In this document: piece after piece, positions 31,191 through 39,043 of the stretch | Layout of the letters: each line of letters starts with the position of its first letter | Numbering within the stretch: position 1 is the stretch's first letter | Source of the DNA: Clostridia bacterium | Lineage (GTDB): Bacteria; Bacillota; Clostridia; TANB77; CAG-465 | DNA length: 39,043 nt | Direction: 5' to 3' | Assembly (NCBI GenBank): GCA_900772475.1 | Contig: CAAHEI010000024.1 | Location: forward strand, 1 to 39,043 | Made by a program: the position numbers and the translations under genes | Notes under the pieces: generated by a model | Databases searched by the model: none | The model's input: the letters and a program-made list of their open reading frames with translations, nothing else | What the model was told of the DNA's origin: nothing

Positions 31191-32155
31191 TTTGAAATCT
31201 CCTTTAGTAAATTATCAACTTTTTTACCATTATATACAACATCATATAGTAAATTAATTGATCGTACTTCGACTTTTTTTTGCTTTAATATGTCATATAT
31301 AGCGTCTAATGTATATAATCCCTCTACAGTCTTTACATTCATATTATTAAGAGCATCATCTTTACACATTCCACTTCCTAAAAGTTTTCCAAATGAATAA
31401 TTTCTACTTTTTGGGCTTAAACATGTAAGAAGTAAATCCCCTATTCCTGCATATGAATAAACAGTTGCTTCCTTTCCCCCTAAAACTCCCATAACAAGTC
31501 TAAAATCATTTAATATGGTTGTAAATAAAGCTGCTCTAGTAGAGTCAGTATCTTCCTCACCATTTAACATCGCACAAATAATAGCAAATACATTTTTTAT
31601 AGCTGAACAAATCTGTGTTCCTATTATATCAGAAGTTTTTGTAAGATTTAATTTTTCAGTTGATATTACACTTTCAATCATATCTTTACATTTATCATTT
31701 TCTGATGCAATGACCATTCCAATATTTGCACCATTTGCGACTTCAATAGCAAATGAGGGGCCTGCAAACACACATATATTTTCTGCATCTATACATTCAT
31801 TTAAAACATCAGTCATAAATAAATTAGTATCTCTTTCAATTCCCTTAGTTACTACACAAATTGTTTGATCTAAAGTTATATAATCTTTTAATTTATTTGC
31901 AACTTCTCTTACTGCGACTGCAGGTACAGCTATAAATATAACAGAAGAATCTTTTACACATTTTTCTAAATCAGTTGTTAATTCAACTTTTTTATCTATT
32001 TTAACATTAGGGAGAACGACCGTGTTCTCCCTCTTTAGTTCAACTGCTTTTAACTCATCTTCAAAATTAGTCCACATTGACACTTCAACATCTTTTTTTA
32101 AAATCTTAGTCAGTGCAATACCGAATGCACCCATCCCAAGTATTGAAACTTTCAT
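31187..32155 (-). CDS. gpsA: NAD(P)-dependent glycerol-3-phosphate dehydrogenase
   Basis: A 322-residue cytosolic enzyme reducing dihydroxyacetone phosphate to sn-glycerol-3-phosphate for phospholipid synthesis. The N-terminal Rossmann motif is GMGAFGIAL, followed by IFIAVPAVAVREV and VTKGIE, then AGPSFAIEVANG, and the catalytic Lys in the KNVFAI region (AIKNVFAI). The C-terminal block has AGIGDLLLTCLSPKSRNYSFG. Slightly shorter than Bacillus GpsA (345). It lies 20 nt after aspS and overlaps trmR. Confidence 0.96.
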   Translation of the reverse strand: MKVSILGMGAFGIALTKILKKDVEVSMWTNFEDELKAVELKRENTVVLPNVKIDKKVELTTDLEKCVKDSSVIFIAVPAVAVREVANKLKDYITLDQTICVVTKGIERDTNLFMTDVLNECIDAENICVFAGPSFAIEVANGANIGMVIASENDKCKDMIESVISTEKLNLTKTSDIIGTQICSAIKNVFAIICAMLNGEEDTDSTRAALFTTILNDFRLVMGVLGGKEATVYSYAGIGDLLLTCLSPKSRNYSFGKLLGSGMCKDDALNNMNVKTVEGLYTLDAIYDILKQKKVEVRSINLLYDVVYNGKKVDNLLKEISN

Positions 32156-32175
32156 ATATCCCCCTTTATTTGTTT

Positions 32176-33948
32176 TTATTCGTCTTTCTTTAAATCTTCT
32201 TCCTTAATACGAATATGTACATCATCAAGTTGAGATTTATTAACCACACTTGGTGCGTGCATAAGTAGATCTCTTGCTTTTGAATTTTTAGGAAATGCTA
32301 TAACTTCACGAATATTTGATTCTTCTAAAAGAAGCATTATCATTCTATCAATTCCTGGGGCTGCTCCAGCATGTGGAGGTGCTCCATATGAGAATGCATT
32401 GAATAATGAGCCAAATCTTTTCTTTACATCTTCCTCTGTATAACCTGCTATTTCAAAAGCTTTTACCATTACTTCTGTATCATGATTTCTAACAGCTCCT
32501 GATGCAAGTTCATATCCATTACCTACTAAATCAAATTGATATGCAATTACATCTAGTGGATCTTTATTTAATAAACTGTCAAGACCACCTACAGGCATTG
32601 AAAATGGATTATGTGAAAATTCAATTTTTCCATCATCATCTAATTCATACATAGGAAAATCAACTATAAAGCAAAATCTATATGCATCTTTTTCAATTAA
32701 ATCAAGTCTTTTTCCAAGTTCTATTCTAATATCTCCTGCATCTTTACATGCTTTTTTATATTCATCTGCAACAAAGAATAAAGCATCTTCTTCTTTTAAG
32801 TCACATATTTCTTTTATTTTCTCTAATACATCTCCTGTAACAAATCTTGCTATTGAACCACTCATTTCAAAACCTGCATTTGCTTTTACCCATGCAAGAC
32901 CTTTTAGTCCTAATTCATTTATAGCAAAATCTCCCATTTGATCAAAGAATTTTCTTGGTAAATCTTTTGCATTTATTTTTATAGCTTTTACTGTCTTACC
33001 TTTAAATACCTTAAAATCAGAAGCTACAAATGCATCTGTTACATCATCAATTACAAGTGGATTTCTAAGATCTGGTTTATCTGTACCATATTTATCCATT
33101 GCAACTTTAAATGGTATTCTTTCAAATGGAGCATCTGATATCTTTTTACCTTCAGTAAATTCTTTGAAAGTTGATGTTGCAACCTCTTCTAAAATATTTA
33201 GAACATCTTCTTGAGTTGCAAACTCCATTTCAAAGTCAAGTTGATAGAATTCACCTGGGGATCTATCTGCTCTTGGATCCTCATCTCTAAAACAAGGTGC
33301 TATTTGATAATATTTATCAAATCCAGATATCATCAAAAGTTGCTTAAATTGTTGAGGCGCTTGTGGAAGTGCATAAAACTCTCCTGGATGTAATCTACTT
33401 GGTACTAAGAAATCTCTAGCTCCTTCTGGAGAAGAATTTGCAAGAATAGGTGTCTGAACTTCTATAAAATTCATACTATCCATTTTATCTCTTAAAAACT
33501 TAAGTACCTTTGATCTAAATACGATCTTTTTATGTATTTCTTCATTTCTTAAATCTAAAAATCTATATTCAAGTCTTAAATCTTCTCTTACATTTTCACT
33601 TTCTTCTACTTTGAAAGGAAGCACATTTTTAGCCTTTCCAAGTACAGTTAAACTATCTACTCTTACTTCTATCTCTCCTGTTTTAATAGCAGAATTTACA
33701 TTTTGGGCGTCTCTTTTTAAAACTTCACCCTCAACGCATATTGTTGATTCAACTGTTACTTTAGATACCTTATCAATCATATCTTCTGTATTTATTAAAA
33801 GTTGAGTTACACCATAATGATCTCTTAAGTCAACAAATATAACTCCTCCAAGATCTCTTATTGTTTTTACAAAACCTGAAAGTTTAACTTTTTTTCCAAC
33901 ATCTTCTAAACCTAATTCATTACACATATGTGTTCTATATTCATGCAT
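32176..33948 (-). CDS. aspS: Aspartyl-tRNA synthetase
   Basis: A 590-residue class IIb synthetase of the bacterial type. It has an N-terminal OB-fold anticodon domain (about 1-110), motif 2 (FRDEDPRADRSPGEFYQLDFEM, given by its ends FRDEDPRADRSP and QLDFEM), the bacterial GAD insertion (about 290-410), and motif 3 near the end (GAAPGIDRMIMLL). Its ATG lies within the last codons of hisS (8-nt overlap), the classical hisS-aspS pair of Firmicutes. Whether it also mis-charges tRNA-Asn cannot be judged here. Confidence 0.98.
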   Translation of the reverse strand: MHEYRTHMCNELGLEDVGKKVKLSGFVKTIRDLGGVIFVDLRDHYGVTQLLINTEDMIDKVSKVTVESTICVEGEVLKRDAQNVNSAIKTGEIEVRVDSLTVLGKAKNVLPFKVEESENVREDLRLEYRFLDLRNEEIHKKIVFRSKVLKFLRDKMDSMNFIEVQTPILANSSPEGARDFLVPSRLHPGEFYALPQAPQQFKQLLMISGFDKYYQIAPCFRDEDPRADRSPGEFYQLDFEMEFATQEDVLNILEEVATSTFKEFTEGKKISDAPFERIPFKVAMDKYGTDKPDLRNPLVIDDVTDAFVASDFKVFKGKTVKAIKINAKDLPRKFFDQMGDFAINELGLKGLAWVKANAGFEMSGSIARFVTGDVLEKIKEICDLKEEDALFFVADEYKKACKDAGDIRIELGKRLDLIEKDAYRFCFIVDFPMYELDDDGKIEFSHNPFSMPVGGLDSLLNKDPLDVIAYQFDLVGNGYELASGAVRNHDTEVMVKAFEIAGYTEEDVKKRFGSLFNAFSYGAPPHAGAAPGIDRMIMLLLEESNIREVIAFPKNSKARDLLMHAPSVVNKSQLDDVHIRIKEEDLKKDE

Positions 33949-35200
33949 TTTCTATCTTCTCCTTTATTACATCTATATCTAATTTAATATTTTCTTGATC
34001 TCCAGTACTCATATTCTTAAATACACACTCGTTATTTTTTAACTCATTTTCTCCAAGTATGATAACAAAACTTGCTTCTATTTTATTTGCATATTTTAAC
34101 TGTGCATTAAAACTTTTATTTGAAATATTTGTTTCAACCACATATCCGATACTTCTTAATTTATCTACATATTTTGCTATGCTAAAATATGTATTATCAT
34201 CAGTTAAAAAGTATACATCTACTTTATTTTTTATACTCTTATCAAGTCCATATTCTTTTAAAAGAATTATAAGTCTATCAATTCCCATTCCAAATCCTAC
34301 TGCAGGAGTATTTGCACCACCAATAATTGATACTAAAGAGTCATATCTTCCCCCTCCACCTACAGCAAGGTCTAAATCTTTTGATACATATTCATATACA
34401 GTCTTGTTATAATAATCAAGTCCTCTAACAATTCCTGTATCAACCCTATACGGAATATCTAAATTATTTAATGCTTTTTTTACATTTTCAAAGTCTTTAC
34501 TACATTCTTCACATAGAAAGTCTGTTATAACTGGTGCATCTTTTAATATCTTAGCACACTTTTCTTCTTTGCAATCAAGCATTCTCAGAGGATTTTTTTC
34601 ATATCTTATTTTACAAGTACCACACATATTATCTAAGTTTGGTTTTATATATTCCTTTAATTTTTGTATGTATTTACTTCTACATTCCTTACATCCTATT
34701 GAATTTATTGTAAGCTCTATTTTATCTGCAAGATTTAATCTTTTTAAAAGTTCATAAGATACTTTTATCGTTTCAATATCTGCAAGATATGAGCTACTAC
34801 CAAACATCTCAACACCGAACTGAGAAAATTCCCTATATCTTCCCTTTTGCATTTTTTCATATCTATACATTTTACCTGTATACCACAATTTTACAGGTGA
34901 AGTCATTTTAGAAGAAAGTCCATTTTCAATATATGCACGAACAACACCAGCTGTAAGTTCTGGTCTTAAAGTAATGCTTCTGTTACCTTTATCTAAAAAA
35001 GTATACATTTCTTTTGTAACAATGTCCGTCTCATCACCAACTCCACGAGCATAAAGTTCTGTGGCTTCAAATACAGGTGTCCTTATTTCTTGTATATTAT
35101 GTACTCTACATATCTCTTTTATCCCTTTTTCAATATATTGCCATAAAATCGACTCATCTGGTAATATATCTTTACAACCTTTTTGTCTAGTGATATTCAT
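33941..35200 (-). CDS. hisS: Histidyl-tRNA synthetase
   Basis: A 419-residue class IIa synthetase. Motif 1 region EIRTPVFEATELYARGVG, motif 2 WYTGKMYRYEKMQKGRYREF (trimmed to WYTGKMYRYE and RYREF), the histidine A loop GLDYYNKTVYEY, motif 3 PAVGFGMGIDRL and the C-terminal anticodon domain. An inserted Cys-rich stretch (CKECRS, CGTC, CKEEKC, CEEC, about 168-235) carries several CxxC pairs and could bind zinc, which is less common in this enzyme. It is the first gene of the hisS-aspS-gpsA-trmR operon. No T-box leader is present: the promoter lies only 30-60 nt upstream. Confidence 0.97.
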   Translation of the reverse strand: MNITRQKGCKDILPDESILWQYIEKGIKEICRVHNIQEIRTPVFEATELYARGVGDETDIVTKEMYTFLDKGNRSITLRPELTAGVVRAYIENGLSSKMTSPVKLWYTGKMYRYEKMQKGRYREFSQFGVEMFGSSSYLADIETIKVSYELLKRLNLADKIELTINSIGCKECRSKYIQKLKEYIKPNLDNMCGTCKIRYEKNPLRMLDCKEEKCAKILKDAPVITDFLCEECSKDFENVKKALNNLDIPYRVDTGIVRGLDYYNKTVYEYVSKDLDLAVGGGGRYDSLVSIIGGANTPAVGFGMGIDRLIILLKEYGLDKSIKNKVDVYFLTDDNTYFSIAKYVDKLRSIGYVVETNISNKSFNAQLKYANKIEASFVIILGENELKNNECVFKNMSTGDQENIKLDIDVIKEKIENA

Positions 35201-35231
35201 TAAATTACCTCACTTATTTCTCACACGCTAA

Positions 35232-35260
35232 ATTATACCACAACAACGTACGTTATGCAA
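35232..35260 (-). promoter_or_regulatory. Sigma-A promoter of the hisS operon with a central dyad
   Basis: Minus-strand TTGCAT (35255-35260), 17 bp ending TGG, TATAAT (35232-35237). The spacer begins with the self-complementary AACGTACGTT (35245-35254), placed where a regulator would block polymerase. Confidence 0.75.
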
Positions 35261-35290
35261 GAAATGGTATGCCAAAACAATAGGATTTTT

Positions 35291-35325
35291 ACAAAAAAAC
35301 ACCAACTACCTTATAGGTAATTGGT
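35291..35325 (-). terminator. Intrinsic terminator after the DUF1540 gene
   Basis: Minus-strand ACCAATTACC pairs with GGTAGTTGGT (35301-35325, one G-T wobble) and is followed by GTTTTTTTG. Confidence 0.85.
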
Positions 35326-35336
35326 ATTTAATTAAT

Positions 35337-35528
35337 TTAACATTTGCAATCATATGATCCACAAGCTGTACCTTCATGTGTCTTTGCTTCATTTCCATCT
35401 GTACATGTGCAAACTTTTATTGTTTCAAGTTCACATATACAATCTGGGTTACAATTATGAGCACAGTCCATAACATCACATTTTATTTTTTGATTGCTAA
35501 ATTTTTTTGTTTTTGGATTTTGTTTCAT
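35337..35528 (-). CDS. DUF1540 cysteine-rich small protein
   Basis: A 63-residue protein with 11 Cys. The arrangement IKCDVMDCAHNCNPDCICE, then I.VCTCT, then TACGSYDCKC is the DUF1540 pattern (CxxxDCxxNxxxxCxxxxIxV ... CxSF). These proteins are metal-binding candidates, common in Clostridia and often in spores; function is unknown. An upstream in-frame GTG (35537) is possible, but the ATG at 35528 sits properly after TTGGGTGAT. It follows rubrerythrin by 92 nt on the same strand and ends in a strong terminator, so it may be the last gene of the perR-rbr transcript. Confidence 0.85.
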   Translation of the reverse strand: MKQNPKTKKFSNQKIKCDVMDCAHNCNPDCICELETIKVCTCTDGNEAKTHEGTACGSYDCKC

Positions 35529-35620
35529 TTTTATCACCCAATAATATTTTTTGTAAAAATATATAAAATATTATGGTTATTTTTGTAAATTTTTAAAATT
35601 AATAAATCAAAAGCTAAATA

Positions 35621-36160
35621 TTAATAATTTTCAGCCTTAATTTCAAAATATGATTTTGGATGAGCACATACAGGACATACTGCAGGTGCAGATACAGCAA
35701 TATGAATATGTCCACAATTTCTACATTTCCACATTTTTACTTCTCCACATTCAAAAACTTTACCTTCTTCTACATTTGCAAGTAGTTTTTTGTATCTTTC
35801 TTCGTGTTCTTTTTCTATTTTTCCTACTTCTTTAAATAAAAATGCTATATGATCAAAGCCTTCTTCTTTTGCTGTTTTTGCAAATGAATCGTACATATCA
35901 GTCCATTCATAATTTTCACCATTTGCAGCATCTTTTAAATTTTCAACTGTTGATGGAATATCGTTTTCATGTAATAATTTAAACCAAATCTTTGCATGTT
36001 CCATCTCATTTCCAGCTGTTTCTTCAAATATTGCAGCTATTTGTTCATATCCTTCTTTTTTTGCTTTTGAAGCATAGTATGTATATTTATTTCTAGCTTG
36101 AGATTCACCTGCAAATGCAGCCATTAAATTTTCCTCTGTTTTAGTTCCTTTTAAATTCAT
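35621..36160 (-). CDS. rbr: Rubrerythrin
   Basis: A 179-residue peroxide-reducing protein of anaerobes. The four-helix di-iron domain carries the Glu/His ligands in AAFAGESQARNKYTYY, AGNEMEHAKIW and KVGKIEKEHEERY (second ExxH pair), and the C-terminal rubredoxin-like domain has CRNCGHIH and CPVCAHPKSYFE (Cys4 Fe site). It reduces H2O2 with electrons from NAD(P)H via a rubredoxin reductase not in this window. It lies 17 nt downstream of perR and is its classical target. The start follows AAAAGGAGAGG. Confidence 0.97.
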   Translation of the reverse strand: MNLKGTKTEENLMAAFAGESQARNKYTYYASKAKKEGYEQIAAIFEETAGNEMEHAKIWFKLLHENDIPSTVENLKDAANGENYEWTDMYDSFAKTAKEEGFDHIAFLFKEVGKIEKEHEERYKKLLANVEEGKVFECGEVKMWKCRNCGHIHIAVSAPAVCPVCAHPKSYFEIKAENY

Positions 36161-36177
36161 AATAAAATCCTCTCCTT

Positions 36178-36558
36178 TTATTTATCACAATTTGGGCATA
36201 TAACATTAAAAATAATATCATGAGATACAACGTTTATATTAGTTTCATTTTTAACATATTTATCAATACTTAAATCAATATTTTCTTTTAAAAAAATATC
36301 AATTACACTATTACATTTTATGCACTTTCCATGATAATGGCAAGATACATCACCATCAAATCGATCTTTTTCGTTTGCCATTTTTATTCTTTTAATAACA
36401 CCTTGAAATGCCAATTTATCCAAATTTCTATATACTGTTCCAAGACTTATTTTATTATCTTTCTTTCTTACTTCTTCATATATAGTTTCTGCTGTCGGAT
36501 GTGTTTTAACAGACCTTAAATATTCTAAAATAATCTCACGTTGTTTTGAATATTTCAT
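36178..36558 (-). CDS. perR: PerR peroxide-sensing Fur-family repressor
   Basis: A 126-residue Fur-family repressor. The winged helix covers residues 1-75 (THPTAETIYEEVRKK, SLGTVYRNLDKL). The regulatory metal site region reads DRFDGDVSCHYHGKCIKC, with the Asp and His ligands typical of PerR rather than Fur. Structural zinc Cys are CxxC in KCIKC and CPNC at the very end. It is slightly shorter than Bacillus PerR (145). It heads the perR-rbr operon; a strong dyad sits at its transcription start, so it is probably self-repressed. The perR call (not fur or zur) rests on the rubrerythrin partner and this ligand set. Confidence 0.9.
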   Translation of the reverse strand: MKYSKQREIILEYLRSVKTHPTAETIYEEVRKKDNKISLGTVYRNLDKLAFQGVIKRIKMANEKDRFDGDVSCHYHGKCIKCNSVIDIFLKENIDLSIDKYVKNETNINVVSHDIIFNVICPNCDK

Positions 36559-36570
36559 TTAATGCCCTCC

Positions 36571-36593
36571 AAAATAGTAATTATTACTATTTT
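36571..36593. promoter_or_regulatory. Per box (23-bp perfect palindrome)
   Basis: The 11-1-11 palindrome has the core AATAGTAATTATTACTATT (36573-36591). Aligned with the Per box TTATAATnATTATAA it agrees at 11 of 14 informative positions. It covers the predicted start of the perR-rbr transcript, just before GGAGG and the ATG. Confidence 0.8.
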
Positions 36594-36598
36594 TATAC

Positions 36599-36627
36599 AT
36601 AATATCTTAAATGATGGAATTTGTCAA
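36599..36627 (-). promoter_or_regulatory. Sigma-A promoter of perR-rbr
   Basis: Minus-strand TTGACA (36622-36627), 17 bp, TATTAT (36599-36604), with the Per box immediately downstream. Confidence 0.85.
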
Positions 36628-36854
36628 GAGTAAATAATAAATTTAGAAAATAATTTTTAAAGGAATATCGCCAAAATGCAAATAACATCTCTTAGCCAAT
36701 ATTTTAATATATATTATAATTTGAAAGGCTAGTGTATATTTTTCTTTATTTTACTACAATTTTTTACTAATCAAATTCAATGTAGTCATACCTACTACAC
36801 TAGAAAATAATATTATTGTTTTGTAATAGTCTTACTATAAATTTAAATTTCTAA

Positions 36855-37364
36855 CTATTTTATTTTTTCTTTATCTTTTAATTTTACTACTGCTTTTATA
36901 TATTTTAATAATTGTTTTTTATTTTTAAATCCACATGTTTTTGCTAGATAATCTGCATATATTGTATCCTCTTTTACTATATTTGTTTGTATTGCCTTGT
37001 TTATGTTATAACTTTCTTTGGCAGATATATCTCCTAATCTTAAATAATCTTTTAAAGTTAAATTATATATACTATTTTTTCCCTCTAATTTTTTATATAT
37101 TTCAGTTGTTATAACTCCATTATCTATTAATTCATATTTATTTTTAAATTCAATTATCATATTATTTTCATTCTTTGTTACATTTGCTATTCTTTCTATA
37201 TATTCTGCTTTTCCATTTTTATTTATTTTTCCAACATTTACTGGTTTAAATACCATTATAATTGCAAAGATAACAGCTATAACAAATAGTAAAATACAAA
37301 TTGTACGTAACAACTTTCTATTTAGCTTTATTTTCTTTTCATTATTAGTTCTTTTTCCTGTCAT
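36855..37364 (-). CDS. Uncharacterised single-pass membrane protein
   Basis: A 169-residue protein I do not recognise. A basic N-terminus (residues 1-19) precedes one transmembrane helix (TICILLFVIAVIFAIIMVF, about 20-39), and the remaining 130 residues would lie outside the membrane. The outer part is Lys-rich with alternating strands and helices; the segment YNLTLKDYLRLGDISAKESYNINKA is trimmed in mind to its helical core and no catalytic motif stands out. It follows the large surface protein on the same strand after a terminator, with its own AAAGGGAGAGAG before the ATG. A cell-envelope role is likely from topology only. Confidence 0.65.
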   Translation of the reverse strand: MTGKRTNNEKKIKLNRKLLRTICILLFVIAVIFAIIMVFKPVNVGKINKNGKAEYIERIANVTKNENNMIIEFKNKYELIDNGVITTEIYKKLEGKNSIYNLTLKDYLRLGDISAKESYNINKAIQTNIVKEDTIYADYLAKTCGFKNKKQLLKYIKAVVKLKDKEKIK

Positions 37365-37384
37365 ATAATCTCTCTCCCTTTATT

Positions 37385-37424
37385 TTAAAAAGAGAACTAG
37401 AAAGCTCTAGTTCCCTCTTTTTGT
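37385..37424 (-). terminator. Intrinsic terminator of the surface-protein gene
   Basis: GAACTAGA (37394-37401) pairs with TCTAGTTC (37406-37413) around AAGC. On the minus strand CTCTTTTT follows. The outer AAAAAGAG/CTCTTTTT continue the pairing, so it may work both ways. Confidence 0.85.
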
Positions 37425-37431
37425 ATTTATT

Positions 37432-39043
37432 TTAGTTCATTTTTTTCTTTTTTGACACTATTGTTGTTGCTAATCCTAATGCTGACATAATTACTATTAC
37501 GATATATAACATTACATTATCACCTGTTTTTGGATTTGAACTATTATCTTTCTTATCTTTATTTTCTGTTCTTGAAGAAGTAGTGTTATTATTATTGTTT
37601 TCAATGTTGTTATTACCGTTATTTTCTTGAGCATTATTTGCTATCGTAAAAGCTGTTGTTGCCTCTCCACCATCTGTGAAAACTACCCTTAATGTATGAC
37701 TTCCAACTGATAATGTATCAACATAAGCTTTATTGAAAGTAATTATTGTACTACCACTTTCGCTTGTGTAATTTGCTTCATCTACAAGTATATTATCTAC
37801 ATATACTTTTCCATCAAATAATGAGTAATCTGCATTTATTCTAAATCTTGCTTCTGTGTCTTCTGTTATTGTATATGTTTGTTCTGCACCTTCTACTACT
37901 TCATAAACTATTTTTTCTACGACAATTTTTATATTCATATTGGCTGTTATGTTAGTTAATTTTAATAAGTTTCCATCTAATGGTTTTTCTTCACCATTTA
38001 CTAATACTTTTATTAGTCTATAGCCTGTATTTGCTGTTATCTTGAAGTCCTTGTTATCTCCATAGTTTACTGTAACTACTCCACTTGGATCAACTGTTGC
38101 TCCTTCTACGTCTTCTACTGTTATTGTAAAAGGTATTTTCTTATAACTTACTTCGACTTCTTTATATTCGTTTACTGTTATTTCTATTTCATTTCCTGTT
38201 ACAGTTTTTTCTGTGCCATTTACTAAAACTTTATCTATCATATATCCTGTATTTGGTGTAAATGTTATTTTTACTTTACTTCCTTCTAAAACATCAATTT
38301 TACTTGGAGTAATTGTTCCATTTCCACCAGGAACTGATGTTATTACATTAAATAAATCTTTTACTACAACAGTTACATCAATGTCTGTTACTGTTTTATA
38401 GTTTGTTGTGTCTTCTGGTGTAAATGTAGCTTTATATGTGTTTGTTCCTGCTGTTAATACTGTCGCTGGTGCATTCCAAGAAAATTCTGTTGGCAATGTA
38501 ACATCTGCTAATACTTTTCCTTTAACACTAGTTAACCCAGTTGGTACTGTGAATCTTGGTGTTGCTTGAGTGATAGACCAGTTAATAACTACATCAGTAG
38601 TTGTACCATCTTTCCACTCATAATTGTTTTTATCTTTTAAAGATATTGTAAGACTATAATTACCTACATTTGCAGCAGTATTAGTACCTGTAAATTCAAA
38701 TATTTCGCTATCATGGAATGAACTATATCCTTTACTTGTACCATCATATACAAATGATGTTGTACTGGCAGTTGGTTTATTTAATTGTGCTTTCTTAATT
38801 GTGAAAGCATAAGTTACACTTCCTACATAGTTAGGATTGTTATCTTTCACTTTATAAGTTATAGTATAAGTACCAGCATCTACTGGAGCAAACTTACTAC
38901 TATATGTTGTACTACCAGTTCCATTGTAAAATATCTCTAATTCATTTACATCGACTTTATTACCTTCAACTGTAATTGTGCCTGTTCCCCATGGAGTTTT
39001 AGTAGTATTATCAAAAGTAAATACTTGATTATCCTCTAAACCA
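37432..39043 (-). CDS. Large NPKTG-anchored surface protein with Ig-like repeats (5' end beyond window)
   Basis: The frame is open to the right edge, so at least 537 codons of a longer gene are present. From N to C: Ig-like/MBG-type modules (DAGTYTITYKVKDNN, NVGNYSLTISLKDKNNYEW, TYKATFTPEDTTNYKTV), two InlB-B-like repeats (TGYMIDKVLVNGTEK, TGYRLIKVLVNGEEK), a further beta domain (SVGSHTLRVVFTDGGEA), and an Asn-rich linker. Then comes a sortase signal: NPKTGD, one hydrophobic span and KKKK at the very end. NPKTG is a variant of LPxTG common in Clostridia. It would be covalently fixed to peptidoglycan; adhesion is the usual guess. Sortase is not in the window. A terminator follows directly. Confidence 0.9.
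   Translation of the reverse strand, partial: GLEDNQVFTFDNTTKTPWGTGTITVEGNKVDVNELEIFYNGTGSTTYSSKFAPVDAGTYTITYKVKDNNPNYVGSVTYAFTIKKAQLNKPTASTTSFVYDGTSKGYSSFHDSEIFEFTGTNTAANVGNYSLTISLKDKNNYEWKDGTTTDVVINWSITQATPRFTVPTGLTSVKGKVLADVTLPTEFSWNAPATVLTAGTNTYKATFTPEDTTNYKTVTDIDVTVVVKDLFNVITSVPGGNGTITPSKIDVLEGSKVKITFTPNTGYMIDKVLVNGTEKTVTGNEIEITVNEYKEVEVSYKKIPFTITVEDVEGATVDPSGVVTVNYGDNKDFKITANTGYRLIKVLVNGEEKPLDGNLLKLTNITANMNIKIVVEKIVYEVVEGAEQTYTITEDTEARFRINADYSLFDGKVYVDNILVDEANYTSESGSTIITFNKAYVDTLSVGSHTLRVVFTDGGEATTAFTIANNAQENNGNNNIENNNNNTTSSRTENKDKKDNSSNPKTGDNVMLYIVIVIMSALGLATTIVSKKKKMN

Noticed and set aside
35201..35290. T-box riboswitch before hisS
   Set aside because: The promoter lies 30-60 nt before the ATG, leaving no room for a T-box leader or antiterminator.

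Overview
The window is low-GC DNA from an anaerobic, spore-forming member of the Clostridia. The evidence is strong AT bias in codons and spacers, the sporulation genes spoIVA and (as a 22-codon micro-gene) spoVM, a perR-rubrerythrin peroxide-defence pair, a sortase-type surface protein, and consistent sigma-A promoters (TTGnnn, 17 bp, TATAAT-like, often with an upstream TG). The species is not recognised from sequence alone.

Layout. 1-3650: spacer, tRNA-Trp and a minus-strand run of an M50 membrane protease, tsaD, a CYTH-like protein and a metallophosphoesterase. 3660-5350: an IS481-type insertion sequence whose transposase has lost a catalytic Asp, flanked by pieces of a broken secreted protein gene. 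5350-11600: pyrG (-), a membrane J-domain protein (+), spoIVA (+), an IS3-family remnant and pyk (+). 11600-13600: a decayed IS66-type element, rpmB, and an IS200-like scrap. 13600-16800: a patatin-like lipase (-), an overlooked spoVM micro-operon (-), nth (+) and a tetR gene (-) with a striking operator. 16900-23070: a two-gene minus-strand operon of a one-module NRPS (C-A-T-reductase, glycine-like A-domain code) followed 11 nt later by a 7TM-PAS histidine kinase. 23230-29680: tRNA-Leu, an M14 carboxypeptidase-like protein, rmuC under a LexA-like operator, glmU, a 167-bp MITE and a 572-residue protein of unknown family. 29680-35260: hisS-aspS-gpsA-trmR, then a TM2 protein and a DUF2752 protein, all minus. 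35290-36630: a DUF1540 Cys-rich protein, rubrerythrin and perR with a near-perfect Per box. 36850-39043: a one-TM unknown and the 3' part of a large NPKTG-anchored surface protein, cut by the window edge.

How it fits together. Most genes are housekeeping (tRNA modification and charging, CTP and UDP-GlcNAc synthesis, glycolysis, base-excision repair). SpoIVA and SpoVM are known partners in building the spore coat basement layer, and spoVM near rpmB recalls the Bacillus arrangement. The most unusual block is the NRPS-kinase operon, which could make and perhaps sense a small glycine-derived aldehyde or alcohol. The window also carries four generations of transposon debris, including a MITE that shares its ends with the dead IS66-type element.
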